This document shows, piece after piece, positions 16,784 to 24,383 of a stretch of 32,117 nucleotides of DNA. Every line of letters starts with the position of its first letter. Position 1 is the first letter of the stretch. This DNA comes from Pseudomonadota bacterium (GTDB taxonomy: Bacteria > Pseudomonadota > Gammaproteobacteria > Steroidobacterales > Steroidobacteraceae). The DNA is taken from contig JANYAE010000088.1 in the NCBI GenBank assembly GCA_025355105.1, forward strand, positions 1 through 32,117. Direction: 5' to 3'. The position numbers and the translations under genes are program-made. The notes under the pieces are model-generated. The model searched no databases. It was not told where the DNA came from and saw only the letters and a program-made list of their open reading frames with translations.

Positions 16784-18406
16784 TCAGCGGCGGAAGTGCT
16801 CCTGCAGCACGGTCGCGACGTCGAACTCCGGATCCATCGGCGGCCGGCCGCCAGCCGACTGCAGGCGGTTGAGGCTGACCGCCTGGATGCGGCTACCGTG
16901 CGCGCCGTGCGTCACCAGCCAGCAGTGCCATTCACCCTCGCGCAGCGCCGCGAAGCCGAACAGCAGGTGCACTTCGCGCAGCTGGCGCGGCGGATTGACG
17001 CGCTGGTCGCAGATCGAGAACCACGCCGGCGCGGCCGGACGGCTCGGGAACGCGCCGTCCCTGTCGAGGGCGCCGAGGAACTCCGCGACCTGGCGCTCGA
17101 CGCGCCACCACAGCGCCGGCCCCGGCTGCTCGAACAGCACCCAGCGCGTGCCGCGCTCGACGCTGTCGGCGACGAACAGCGCCAGCCGCCGCAGGCCGAG
17201 GTAGCGCCAGTCGGCGCTGCTGGCGCGCGGTCCGGCGAGCGTACGAGCCGCGACGGTCCGCCGCGCGCGTACCGCCTGCAGCGTGTTGATGCCGGCGTTG
17301 GCGAGCCGCTCGCGCCACTCGTCGGACACCGCGCAGGACGGTCGCAGGCCCGGCCGCAGCGGCCCATCCTCGGCCTCCGCGGGCGCCCAGAACGGCCGCT
17401 CGCTCTCGAGCCGCGCGAGCATGCCGGCCGCCGCCGCGCCGGGCGCGAAGCTCTCGAAACGGCCGCGCAGCCGGTCGTAGGCCTGCACCCACGGGAAGTA
17501 CATGACGGCGTTGTCGCTCGCGAACTGGAACTCGCGCAGCCCCTCGAGCGCCACCGCCGGCGCGGACCAGCCGGCCGGCGGGTCCACGATCAGCAGCGCG
17601 CGCCGCTCGCGGCACAGCCGCGCCGCGACCAGCAGCGCACTGGGGCCGAGCGCGTGCTCGCGCGCCAGCGGCGGAATGCACAGCAGGTTGAAGGCGTCGC
17701 CGTCGCCGAAGGCGAACACGCCGGTGCGCTCGGTCGCCGAACCGATGACGTCGTAATCGGTCAGCGGCCCGCCGTCGTTGCCGTCGGGATTGGAGTTCGC
17801 GTAGGCCGCGAAGGTGCGCGCGTCGCCGCGATGCGTGGGCGCGGGTCGGCCGAGCGACACCGGCCCGCGCAGCCGCACCAGCTCCGAATCGGCGAGCAGC
17901 AGCGCGACATTGCGCGGCGAGTTCGGGTCGATCGACAGCCGCGGGTAGATCTCCTGGTCCTCGACGTGCTCCGAACCCGGCGCCCGCACGCGCTGCACGA
18001 CGAGGTTGAACTTGTCGACGTCGCCGGGCGCGAGATTGTCGTAGTCGACGGCGGCGCGCAGGAACTCGCGCGTGCCGGGACAGAGCGCCTCGAGCGTCAG
18101 CGCAGCGTCGCCGGCGACCAGCGTCAGGGTCGCGGGCCGGCCGCCGTTGACGACCCGCACCACGCGCGCGTGGCGGCCGCCGTTCTCGAAGAACTGCTCG
18201 ACGGCGTAGGAGAGCGTGCTCGGCTGCCACAGGCCGCCGAACACGGTCTGGAACTCGGTGAAGCTGCCGATCGCGACCGGCCGGTTGACCGGGCCGCGCA
18301 GTGCGCGACCCACGAAGGCGACGGTGGCCGTGTCGACGCGCGCGATGGACTGTCCCGCGGCGACCTCAACGGCAACCTGAAAGCCGGGTACTTGTCGTTC
18401 TCGCAA
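16784..18406 (-). CDS. phage tail sheath-like protein (orphan)
   Basis: A 540-residue protein with the contractile tail sheath signature. The N-terminus PGFQVAVEV, then DTATVAFVGRALRGPV and FTEFQTVFGG, matches the usual PGVYVEEV/TAAFVG/F..FG pattern. A Rossmann-like middle has LLCIPP and ALLIVDPP. The C-terminal domain runs LALFVADSVERGTRWVLFEQ, then RQVAEFLGALDRDGAF and FSICDQRVNPP. I choose TTG 18406: it puts PG at residues 7-8 as in other sheaths, has AGGGG 9 bases upstream, and lies downstream of the candidate -10. A GTG at 18451 would overlap that promoter. No tube, baseplate, spike or lysis gene is nearby, so it is not part of a prophage or a contractile injection cluster here. It could be a decayed remnant, but the frame is intact. 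Confidence 0.82.
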   Translation of the reverse strand: MRERQVPGFQVAVEVAAGQSIARVDTATVAFVGRALRGPVNRPVAIGSFTEFQTVFGGLWQPSTLSYAVEQFFENGGRHARVVRVVNGGRPATLTLVAGDAALTLEALCPGTREFLRAAVDYDNLAPGDVDKFNLVVQRVRAPGSEHVEDQEIYPRLSIDPNSPRNVALLLADSELVRLRGPVSLGRPAPTHRGDARTFAAYANSNPDGNDGGPLTDYDVIGSATERTGVFAFGDGDAFNLLCIPPLAREHALGPSALLVAARLCRERRALLIVDPPAGWSAPAVALEGLREFQFASDNAVMYFPWVQAYDRLRGRFESFAPGAAAAGMLARLESERPFWAPAEAEDGPLRPGLRPSCAVSDEWRERLANAGINTLQAVRARRTVAARTLAGPRASSADWRYLGLRRLALFVADSVERGTRWVLFEQPGPALWWRVERQVAEFLGALDRDGAFPSRPAAPAWFSICDQRVNPPRQLREVHLLFGFAALREGEWHCWLVTHGAHGSRIQAVSLNRLQSAGGRPPMDPEFDVATVLQEHFRR

Positions 18407-18430
18407 CCCGGATATCCCCTGCCCTTCTGC

Positions 18431-18468
18431 GCGCAGCCTAGCACAAGGCACCCTGACGCCGGCCGGCG
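18431..18468 (-). promoter_or_regulatory. candidate sheath promoter with 12-bp palindrome
   Basis: The minus strand carries GCTAGGCTGCGC (18442-18431): a -10-like TAGGCT with a GCGC discriminator, placing the start about 22 bases before TTG 18406. Where a -35 should be there is instead a perfect 12-bp palindrome, CGCCGGCCGGCG (18457-18468), suitable as a regulator site. In GC-rich DNA a palindrome of this composition can arise by chance. Confidence 0.4.
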
Positions 18469-18494
18469 GTAGGGTTTTCGCCCAGGCCAGGCGC

Positions 18495-18641
18495 TCAGCG
18501 CGCGGTCGGGCGCGGGGTCAGGGCAGGTGACGGGCGCGCCGCCTGCGCCTCGCGCGCGCGCTGCTCGGCACTTGCCGCCTGCGCCTCGCGGCGCTTGCGC
18601 GCGACCTCGTCGAGCATCACTCGGAGCCACTCGGTGGGCAT
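18495..18641 (-). CDS. small ORF (48 residues) overlapping the glycosyltransferase end
   Basis: An ATG at 18641 lies inside the last codons of the glycosyltransferase gene (25-base overlap, different frame) and opens a 48-codon frame. It begins MPTEWLRVMLDEVARKRREA, continues with an Ala/Gln/Arg/Glu-rich helix and ends in a Pro-rich tail. The first 35 residues would form one strongly charged amphipathic helix with W5, L6, V8, M9 and L10 on one face. The overlap suggests translational coupling. The composition is protein-like rather than random, but I know no named family. Confidence 0.55.
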   Translation of the reverse strand: MPTEWLRVMLDEVARKRREAQAASAEQRAREAQAARPSPALTPRPTAR

Positions 18642-19837
18642 GTCGGTTCGGGGTGCAGCACTGCGGGAGCGGCACTATAGCGTGCGGCGGCACCCAGGAT
18701 CACCTCGTGATACAGCGCCACCAGTCGCTCGGCCATCGCCGCCGCCGACCACGCCGCCGCATCCGCCGGCGCCGCGGCCGCGAGCCGGGCGCGCAGCGCG
18801 GCGTCGGTGAGCACGCGGGTCACCGCCGCGGCGAAGCCGGCGACCTCATCCGGCGCGATCAGCGCGCCGCGCGCCCCGGCGAGCACCTCGGCCGTACCGA
18901 GCACCGCGGTCGAGATGACCGGCACGCCGAGCGCCAGTGCCTCGAGCAGCACGAGGCCCTGGGTCTCGGTCCGCGAGGCGAACACGAACGCGTCGCCCGC
19001 GCGGTAGCAGTCGAGCAATTCCTGGGCGCGGTCCAGGTAGCCGACGAACAGCACATGGCCGTCGAGACCGAGGCGGGCGGCGAGCCGCCGCAGGTGCTCG
19101 AGCGCCGGCCCCTCGCCGGCGATCACCAGCAGCACGTCGGGCACCTCGCGGCGCACCCGGGTCAGCGCCTCGAGCACGAAGTCGATGTTCTTCTCGTGCG
19201 CGACGCGCGAGATGTGCGTCAGCACCGGCCGGTCGGCGGCGATGCCGTGGCGGCGGCGAAACGCCGCGCCGTCGCCGCCGCGGAAGCGCTCGAGATCGAT
19301 GCCGGTCGGCAGCACCTCGGCGCGGGTGCCAATCCCGTAGCCGCGCAGCACCGACAGCATCTGCCCGGTCGGCACGATCAGCGCGTCCACCTGCGCACAC
19401 TGCGCGGCGCTGCCACGCCGCGCCACGAAACGCGTCACCGCGCGCGGCAGCAACGGCAGGTAGTGGTGCAGGTATTCCTCGAAGAAGGTGTGGTAGGTCT
19501 CGACGACCGGCAGGCCGAGGCGTCGCGCGAGCGTGATGCCGGCGTAGTGCGCGACGAACGGCGTGTGCACATGGACGATGTCGAAGCCGCGCGGCGCGAG
19601 CAGCCCGGCGAGCGCGACCACCCGGCCGCGGCTCATCAGGCGGTCCTCAGGGTCACGCGGCACGGCGCGCGACGGGATCCGGATCACGTCGGCCTCGGCG
19701 CCGGCGCCGGGGTAGGCCGGCGCGACCAGCGTCGTCTCGTGGCCGATTTCGGCAAGGCTCTGCCGGAAGGTGGCGATCGACGTCGACACGCCGTTGACCC
19801 GCGGGAAGCTGACGTCGGAGACCATCAGGATGCGCAT
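18617..19837 (-). CDS. GT4 family glycosyltransferase
   Basis: A 406-residue GT-B retaining glycosyltransferase. The N-terminal domain opens MRILMVSDVSFPRVNGVSTS, with the Gly-rich acceptor loop. HVHTPF (89-94) and ETYHTFFEEY (113-122) are typical of GT4 enzymes acting on diacylglycerol, phosphatidylinositol or sugar acceptors. The donor domain has ISRVAHEKN (209-217), VIAGEGP (238-244) and the EX7E motif ETQGLVLLE (E291/E299). The start is ATG 19837, with GAGGGG 5 bases upstream; longer in-frame starts run into the intergenic region and lack a ribosome site. The acceptor is unknown; an envelope glycolipid is plausible. It is transcribed with the small ORF, and possibly with the sheath gene, though that gene has its own candidate promoter. 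Confidence 0.9.
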   Translation of the reverse strand: MRILMVSDVSFPRVNGVSTSIATFRQSLAEIGHETTLVAPAYPGAGAEADVIRIPSRAVPRDPEDRLMSRGRVVALAGLLAPRGFDIVHVHTPFVAHYAGITLARRLGLPVVETYHTFFEEYLHHYLPLLPRAVTRFVARRGSAAQCAQVDALIVPTGQMLSVLRGYGIGTRAEVLPTGIDLERFRGGDGAAFRRRHGIAADRPVLTHISRVAHEKNIDFVLEALTRVRREVPDVLLVIAGEGPALEHLRRLAARLGLDGHVLFVGYLDRAQELLDCYRAGDAFVFASRTETQGLVLLEALALGVPVISTAVLGTAEVLAGARGALIAPDEVAGFAAAVTRVLTDAALRARLAAAAPADAAAWSAAAMAERLVALYHEVILGAAARYSAAPAVLHPEPTCPPSGSE

Positions 19838-19858
19838 GCTGGCCCCTCGATTGCCGCG

Positions 19859-19870
19859 GCGCACGCTAGC
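19859..19870 (-). promoter_or_regulatory. candidate promoter core for the glycosyltransferase
   Basis: The minus strand reads GCTAGCGTGCGC: a TAGCGT -10-like element with a GCGC discriminator. The expected start is about 19 bases before the ATG, just leaving room for GAGGGG. No clear -35 is present. Confidence 0.4.
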
Positions 19871-20145
19871 CGGCCGGCATGACGCTGGTATGACAGGCCG
19901 GCGCTCGGCGTCGGCGCCGCACTGAAGATCGGCGGCCGGCGCGGTTACGGTCGAATCCCCGATCAAGCACGGCTGCTTGGCGTTCGAGGCTCCGATCGAG
20001 GTGCGCGCGATTGCGCAGCGGCACGCGCCGCACCGTCAAGCCAGCGTCACACGCCGCGCGCACAGTAGCGGCCGGTGGCAGACCCCTCCATTCGCCACCA
20101 GACTGTGGTCCGCGCCGGGCTGCTACCCCCGCCGGCGCGGTACGC
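19871..20145. other. non-coding region between divergent genes, with hairpins
   Basis: This is most of a 473-base gap (19838-20310) between the glycosyltransferase and the beta-lactamase-like gene. I find no convincing ORF. It contains a perfect 6-bp hairpin with 4-base loop, CAAGCA-CGGC-TGCTTG (19964-19979), and several GCGC-rich short dyads around 19995-20035. It ends in a strong plus-strand terminator (20146-20177). The layout would suit a structured RNA made on the plus strand, but I cannot identify its promoter or match it to a known RNA family. Confidence 0.4.
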
Positions 20146-20177
20146 CGGGCCGGCCGCGAGGCCGGTCCGTTTTTTTT
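20146..20177 (+). terminator. strong intrinsic terminator, orphan
   Basis: A 10-bp stem (CGGGCCGGCC / GGCCGGTCCG with one G-U pair) is capped by a GCGA tetraloop (20156-20159) and followed directly by eight Ts (20170-20177). This is the best terminator in the window. No plus-strand gene lies upstream of it for several kilobases. It also lies before the candidate promoter of the next gene, so it cannot be that gene's attenuator from that start. Confidence 0.85.
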
Positions 20178-20214
20178 GCCCGCCGGCCAGTCGTGCCGAG
20201 GGCAAGCTCCCGGC

Positions 20215-20226
20215 GCTAGACTGCGC
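20215..20226 (+). promoter_or_regulatory. candidate promoter core for the beta-lactamase-like gene
   Basis: GCTAGACTGCGC gives a TAGACT -10-like hexamer (20217-20222) and a GCGC discriminator. The start would be about 80 bases before ATG 20311. A -35 is not evident. Confidence 0.4.
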
Positions 20227-20310
20227 TCGTCGCGCCAATCCGCGGCGGCGAGCGCCCGGCGGTACGCCGGCGTCAGGCGCGGCGCTCGTGTGCGCCATTG
20301 CGGAGGGCCG

Positions 20311-21715
20311 ATGCCGAGGCGGATCCACCGGCTGCTCGCGGCGCTGACCGTCCTCGTCGCCTGCCTGGCCGCGACCGCGGGCCGCGCGGCGCCGCCTACC
20401 GATACCGAGATCCGCGCCATGCTCGCGCGCCGCGTCGACGTGCAACAGCAGGCCGTCGGCATCGTCCTCGGCATCGTGACGCCTGCCGGCGCGCGCTACG
20501 TCAGCTACGGATCGCTGGCCGTCGACGACCACCGCACGCCGGACCGGCACACCGTGTTCGAAATCGCTTCGATCAGCAAGATCTTCACCGCGCTGGTGCT
20601 CGCCGACCTCGCCGCGCGCGGCGAGGTCAGTCTCGACGATTCGGTATCGCGCTACCTGCCGCCGGCGCGGGTCACGGTACCGAGCATGGGCGAGCGCGAG
20701 ATCAGCCTGTTCGACCTCGCGAGCCACACCTCAGGCCTGCCGCTGCGGCCAGCCAACCTCGGCTCGCAGACGCAACTCGACAAGTACGCCTCGTACACCA
20801 TTGCCGAGCTCTACCGCGGCGTCAGCGGCTTCCGGCTGCAGCGCGCGCCGGGCGCAGCCTGCGAGTACTCGAATCTCGGCTACGGTCTGCTCGGCCAGGC
20901 GCTCGGCCAGCACACGGGCCGCTCCTTCGAGGCGATGGTCCTCGAACACGTCACGGGACCGCTCGGTCTTCACGAGACACGGGAGGCCCTGACGCCGGCG
21001 ATGCGGCGACGTCAGGCGGTCGGTCACCTGCCGGATCTGACGCCCGGCATCTTCTGAGGGCGCGGGCGCGCTCGAGGCGCCGGGCAGCCTGCACTCGACC
21101 GCCGCCGACCTGACGCGGCTGCTGCGATGCTTCATGGGGCTGCGCGCCTCGCCACTGCGCGCCGCGATGCGGTCGATGACCGCGCGGCTGCGCCCGACCG
21201 GCGATTTGAGCACGCAGGTGGGGCTCGGCTGGCGGGTGACGACGCTCGACGGCCACGCGATCGTCTGGAGCAATGGCCGCGCCGACGGCTTTCGCAGCTT
21301 CATCGGCTACTCGACGGCGACGCGCGTCGGCGTCGTCGCACTCGCCAACGTTGGCGGCGATGCCGGCGCCGACGACATCGCCGAGCATCTGATCGACGCG
21401 TATTTCCCGATGAAGCTGCAGGGCCCGGATGATCACCACGAGATCGCGCTTGCGGCAGCGGCGCTCGCGCGCTTCGTCGGCCGCTACCAGTTCGACGATC
21501 ACAGCGTGCTGACGGTGCGACAGGACGGCCTGCTGCTGGTCGCGACGCTGTCAGGCCAGTCGGGGTCGTTCGTGCTGCACGCCGAGGCGTCGGCCGGCTT
21601 CTTCCTCAGGGAAGTTGATGCGCAGGCGAGCTTCGAAGGTGTTGAGGGCGCTCCGGCCGAGGTGCTGGTTTGGCACCAGAATGGGCATCGCGAGCGGGCG
21701 TTGCGGCTGCCGTGA
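20311..21715 (+). pseudogene. serine beta-lactamase-like hydrolase, frameshifted
   Basis: Two frames together encode one penicillin-binding/beta-lactamase (class C-like) exported hydrolase. Part one (20311-21057, 248 residues) has a signal peptide (ending GRA), the nucleophile SISK and YSNLGYG. It stops at TGA 21055-21057, right after LPDLTPGIF. Skipping one base there (T21055) restores a second frame reading EGAGALEAPGSLHSTAADLTRLL, the conserved next block. This continues to 21715 with FVGRYQ and a C-terminal domain. The usual HNGG-type third motif reads SNGRADGF here, so a catalytic His and Gly also appear changed. GGAGGG precedes the ATG. The 650-base second frame is otherwise open, so the lesion is recent or a sequencing error; the altered motif favours real decay or a non-hydrolytic role. 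Confidence 0.8.
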
Positions 21716-21748
21716 CCGGCCGCTGACCTTCAGCCGGCGCCGCGCCGC

Positions 21749-22993
21749 CTACTGCGGTGCGTTCTTGGCCGGGCCCGGCGAGGCCGACGGCGGCGCAGGC
21801 GCGGCGGGCGCCATGGCCGCAGGTTCCCGCGAGCCCATCATCTCCGCGAACTGCTTCTCGTCGACCAGCAGCCCGGACTTGCCGTCCCAGGTCGCGCCAT
21901 CCGGCAGCTCGTTGCGCACGCGATGCGCGCCGGCAACGGTCGCGGTCAGGGCGTCGCCGTCGCGCTTCATCACCGAGACCGGGATGCCGCGCGCCGGGTC
22001 GGCGAGCGCGCGGGCCCGCGGCCAGTCGATGTCGGCGTCGTGCCCCTTGATCCGCTGCCAGAGCGCCGACTTGCCGGCCTTCTTGCTCAGCGACTGCGGC
22101 CCATGCTGCCAGTCGCGCTTGTCGTCCTCGAGCGCACCGTAGGCCTGCACGTAGAGCGTGTCGCCCTGCCAGCCCAGCAGGAACGGCTGGTTCACGACCC
22201 GCACCGGCGTGCCGATCGGGATCAGCTCGTAGAGGATCGCGATGTCCTCAGGATACAGCCGCACGCAACCGTGGCTCGAGCGCATGCCGACGCCGTAGGG
22301 TTTGTTGGTGCCGTGCACGAGGTAGCTCGGCCAGCCGAGCCGAAACATGAACGCACCGAGCGGGTTATCCGGTCCCGCCGGCACCTTGGGTGGCAGCACG
22401 TCGCCGTTCTCGAGGTGCTCCTTGCGCACCGAGACCGGCGGCACCCAGATCGGATCCTTGACGCGCGCGACGATCTTGGTGACGCCCTCCGGCGTCTGCC
22501 AGCCGACCTTGCCGATGCCGATCGGGTGCGTGATGACGGTCTGCGGCTCGCCTTTGGCGTGCTTCGGGAAATAGTAGAGACGCATCGCCGCGACGTTGAT
22601 CACCAGGCCCTCGCGCGGCGCGTCGGGCAGCACGAAGCGAGTCGGCACGATCACGTCGCGGCCGCTGCCCGGCAGCCACGGGTCGACGCCCGGGTTCGCG
22701 CGCACGATCTCCTCGTAGCCGACGTTGAAGCGGCGTGCGATGTCCGGCAGCGTGTCGTCAGGACCGGTGGTCGTGACCTGCACGGTACCGACCACGTCGT
22801 CGCGCGCCGGATCGAAGGTGAACTGGTGGCTTGCGGCCGCGCGCGCGAGCAGCGGGACCGGCGGCGACGCGGGCGCGGCCGGTGCCGGCGGCGCCGGCGA
22901 CGGGCGCAGCAGCGAGCAGCCCGCCACTGACGCGAGCAGCAGCACCGGCGCCAGGTGCCGACTACAGCAGGACAGGCCGGTCCGGTAGCTCAT
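21749..22993 (-). CDS. L,D-transpeptidase (YkuD) lipoprotein with LysM-like domain
   Basis: A 414-residue protein with a lipoprotein signal (VAGC, lipidated Cys26) and an Ala/Pro linker. A LysM-like domain (about 72-118, DDTLPDIARRFNV, then NPGVD) precedes a YkuD domain (about 128-265). The catalytic site is complete: H227 in HGTNKPYG and SHGCVR with H241 and C243. Family members such as ErfK/YbiS/YnhG cross-link peptidoglycan or attach Braun's lipoprotein. The C-terminal 145 residues are an extra domain ending in a Pro/Ala tail. Its ATG at 22993 overlaps the preceding TPM gene by 32 bases, so it is read with the LemA/TPM genes. The 3' end converges with the beta-lactamase-like gene, 33 bases apart. 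Confidence 0.93.
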   Translation of the reverse strand: MSYRTGLSCCSRHLAPVLLLASVAGCSLLRPSPAPPAPAAPASPPVPLLARAAASHQFTFDPARDDVVGTVQVTTTGPDDTLPDIARRFNVGYEEIVRANPGVDPWLPGSGRDVIVPTRFVLPDAPREGLVINVAAMRLYYFPKHAKGEPQTVITHPIGIGKVGWQTPEGVTKIVARVKDPIWVPPVSVRKEHLENGDVLPPKVPAGPDNPLGAFMFRLGWPSYLVHGTNKPYGVGMRSSHGCVRLYPEDIAILYELIPIGTPVRVVNQPFLLGWQGDTLYVQAYGALEDDKRDWQHGPQSLSKKAGKSALWQRIKGHDADIDWPRARALADPARGIPVSVMKRDGDALTATVAGAHRVRNELPDGATWDGKSGLLVDEKQFAEMMGSREPAAMAPAAPAPPSASPGPAKNAPQ

Positions 22994-23465
22994 TGCCCTG
23001 TCGACCTGTGCCGGGGAAGTGGCGTGCGAGCAGCTGCGCGGCGGCCGCCACGCCCGCGAGCGCGCCCGGCTCCCAGCGGCCCTGCCTGAATTCGGTCTCC
23101 ATCACGTGGCACACGGCCGCCCACTCGGCCGGCGTGACCAGCCCGTTGAAGCCGCGGTCGGCGACGATCTCCACCGCGCGATCCGCGAACAGCACGTAGA
23201 TCAGCACGCCGTTGTTGTCGCCGGTGTCCCAGACGCGCGAGCCCGCGAACACCTCCAGCGCGCGCCGGCGCGGACTCTTGCCGGCGAGGATCGACCAGGC
23301 GTCGAGATCGGTCTCGATGACGATCCTGAGCTCACCCTGATGCGCAACTTCGGCGGCAGCGACCGCGGCCTCGAGGCGGTCGAGCACGGCAGGCGTGAAG
23401 CGCAGCCGCGTCGCGAAGCGCGTCTCGACGAGGTGTCGCGCGAGCCGAATGAGGCGGTTCAGCAT
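22962..23465 (-). CDS. TPM-domain protein, short
   Basis: A 167-residue protein without a signal peptide or membrane anchor. It matches the TPM (YgcG/TLP18.3) domain: GELRIVIETDLDAW (about 44-57), VWDTGDNNGVLIYVLFADRAVEIVAD and a GLVTPAEWAAVC block. Its start follows the upstream TPM gene directly (TAG then ATG, no gap), and its end overlaps the L,D-transpeptidase start. A soluble TPM paralogue beside a membrane-anchored one and LemA is a recurring arrangement in proteobacteria. The biochemical role is unknown; plant TPM homologues act in photosystem II repair. Confidence 0.88.
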   Translation of the reverse strand: MLNRLIRLARHLVETRFATRLRFTPAVLDRLEAAVAAAEVAHQGELRIVIETDLDAWSILAGKSPRRRALEVFAGSRVWDTGDNNGVLIYVLFADRAVEIVADRGFNGLVTPAEWAAVCHVMETEFRQGRWEPGALAGVAAAAQLLARHFPGTGRQGNELPDRPVLL

Positions 23466-24380
23466 CTACCAGCTCCCCGAGGCGCCGCCGCCGCTGAAGC
23501 CGCCGCCGCCGCCGCTGAATCCACCGCCACCACCGCCGCCGAAGCCGCCACCGCCGAAACCACCGCCGAACCCGCCGCGACCGGTCGTCCAGCCGCCGCC
23601 GCCGAGCCCGCCGATCAGTGCGACGACAAAGGCGACCACGCCCGCGACCACCGCGAAGCTGAGCGTGCCGAGCAACAGGAAGACCAGGAAGCCGGCGACG
23701 CCGCCGGTCGCCGCCGCCCCGGCCGGGCGGCCGAGCAGACTGCGCAGGATCGGCCCGCCGACGAACGCGACCGCCAGCAGCATCACGAGCAGCCCCTGCC
23801 CGACCTGAGGTCCGCGCGCCGACCGGCGCGGCTCCTGGCGCGGCGGCGGCAGCGGCTCGCCGTCAACCAGGCCGATCAGCCGGTCGACCGCGTGGTCGAT
23901 GCCACCATAGAAGTCGCCGGCCCGAAAGCTCGGCCGCAGGTATTCGTCGAGAATGCGGTTCGCCGCGAGGTCGGTGACCGCGCCCTCGAGGCCGGTACCC
24001 ACCTCGATGCGCATGCGACGATCGTTCTTCGCGACCAGCAGGATCAGGCCGTCGTCGACGCTCTTGCCGTCGGCGCTCTTGCGGCCGATCTTCCAGCTCT
24101 CGCCAACGCGGATGCCGAACTGGGCGATGTCCTCGGGCTCGGTTGACGGCACGATTAACACGACGATCTGGCTGCCCTTGCGGGCCTCGAACGCGGCGAG
24201 CTTGTCGCTGAGCGCGGCGCGCTGCTCCGGGCTCAGCGTGCCGGTCAGGTCCGTGACCCGCGCCACCGGCGGCACCGCCACGTCGGCGCGCGCCGGCACC
24301 AGCGCCGCGGCGAGCGCGAGCGCACCGAGCACGCCGGCAAGGCGCGCGAGCAACGCGGAGCGCGGGCGGCCGGTCAGCAT
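23466..24380 (-). CDS. TPM-domain membrane protein with glycine-rich tail (YgcG-like)
   Basis: A 304-residue protein. A signal peptide ends near residue 32 (ALVPARA). The TPM domain (about 38-165) contains VTDLTGTLSPEQ, VDDGLILLVAKNDRRMRIEVG and GL.G.VTD. Two hydrophobic segments lie around 195-215 and 225-255. The tail of about 45 residues is almost only Gly with Phe, Ser and Trp (encoded at 23469-23590 by GCC/CCG-type DNA repeats), as in YgcG homologues. The gene begins 3 bases after LemA's stop, supporting a joint function. LemA/YgcG pairs are widespread, with a suggested envelope role but no settled activity. Confidence 0.92.
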   Translation of the reverse strand: MLTGRPRSALLARLAGVLGALALAAALVPARADVAVPPVARVTDLTGTLSPEQRAALSDKLAAFEARKGSQIVVLIVPSTEPEDIAQFGIRVGESWKIGRKSADGKSVDDGLILLVAKNDRRMRIEVGTGLEGAVTDLAANRILDEYLRPSFRAGDFYGGIDHAVDRLIGLVDGEPLPPPRQEPRRSARGPQVGQGLLVMLLAVAFVGGPILRSLLGRPAGAAATGGVAGFLVFLLLGTLSFAVVAGVVAFVVALIGGLGGGGWTTGRGGFGGGFGGGGFGGGGGGGFSGGGGGFSGGGASGSW

Positions 24381-24383
24381 CGA

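Noticed and set aside
18407..18451. GTG start of the sheath gene at 18451
   Set aside because: It would place the candidate -10 inside the coding region and add 15 residues not seen in other sheaths. TTG 18406 has better ribosome spacing.
16784..18641. Prophage or contractile injection system
   Set aside because: Only a sheath-like gene is present. There is no integrase, attachment repeats, tube, baseplate, lysis or capsid gene, and the composition matches the chromosome.
19945..19960. tRNA-like T-arm (GGTCGAATCCCC)
   Set aside because: No matching acceptor stem, D-arm or anticodon arm can be drawn around it.
21040..21062. Programmed +1 frameshift in the beta-lactamase-like gene
   Set aside because: The codon before the TGA is TTC, which re-pairs poorly after a +1 slip. 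No stimulatory Shine-Dalgarno is placed as in prfB, and the family is not known to use recoding.
23469..23590. CRISPR-like or satellite repeat
   Set aside because: The repetition is the codon pattern of the Gly-rich tail of the TPM protein; there are no spacers of regular length.
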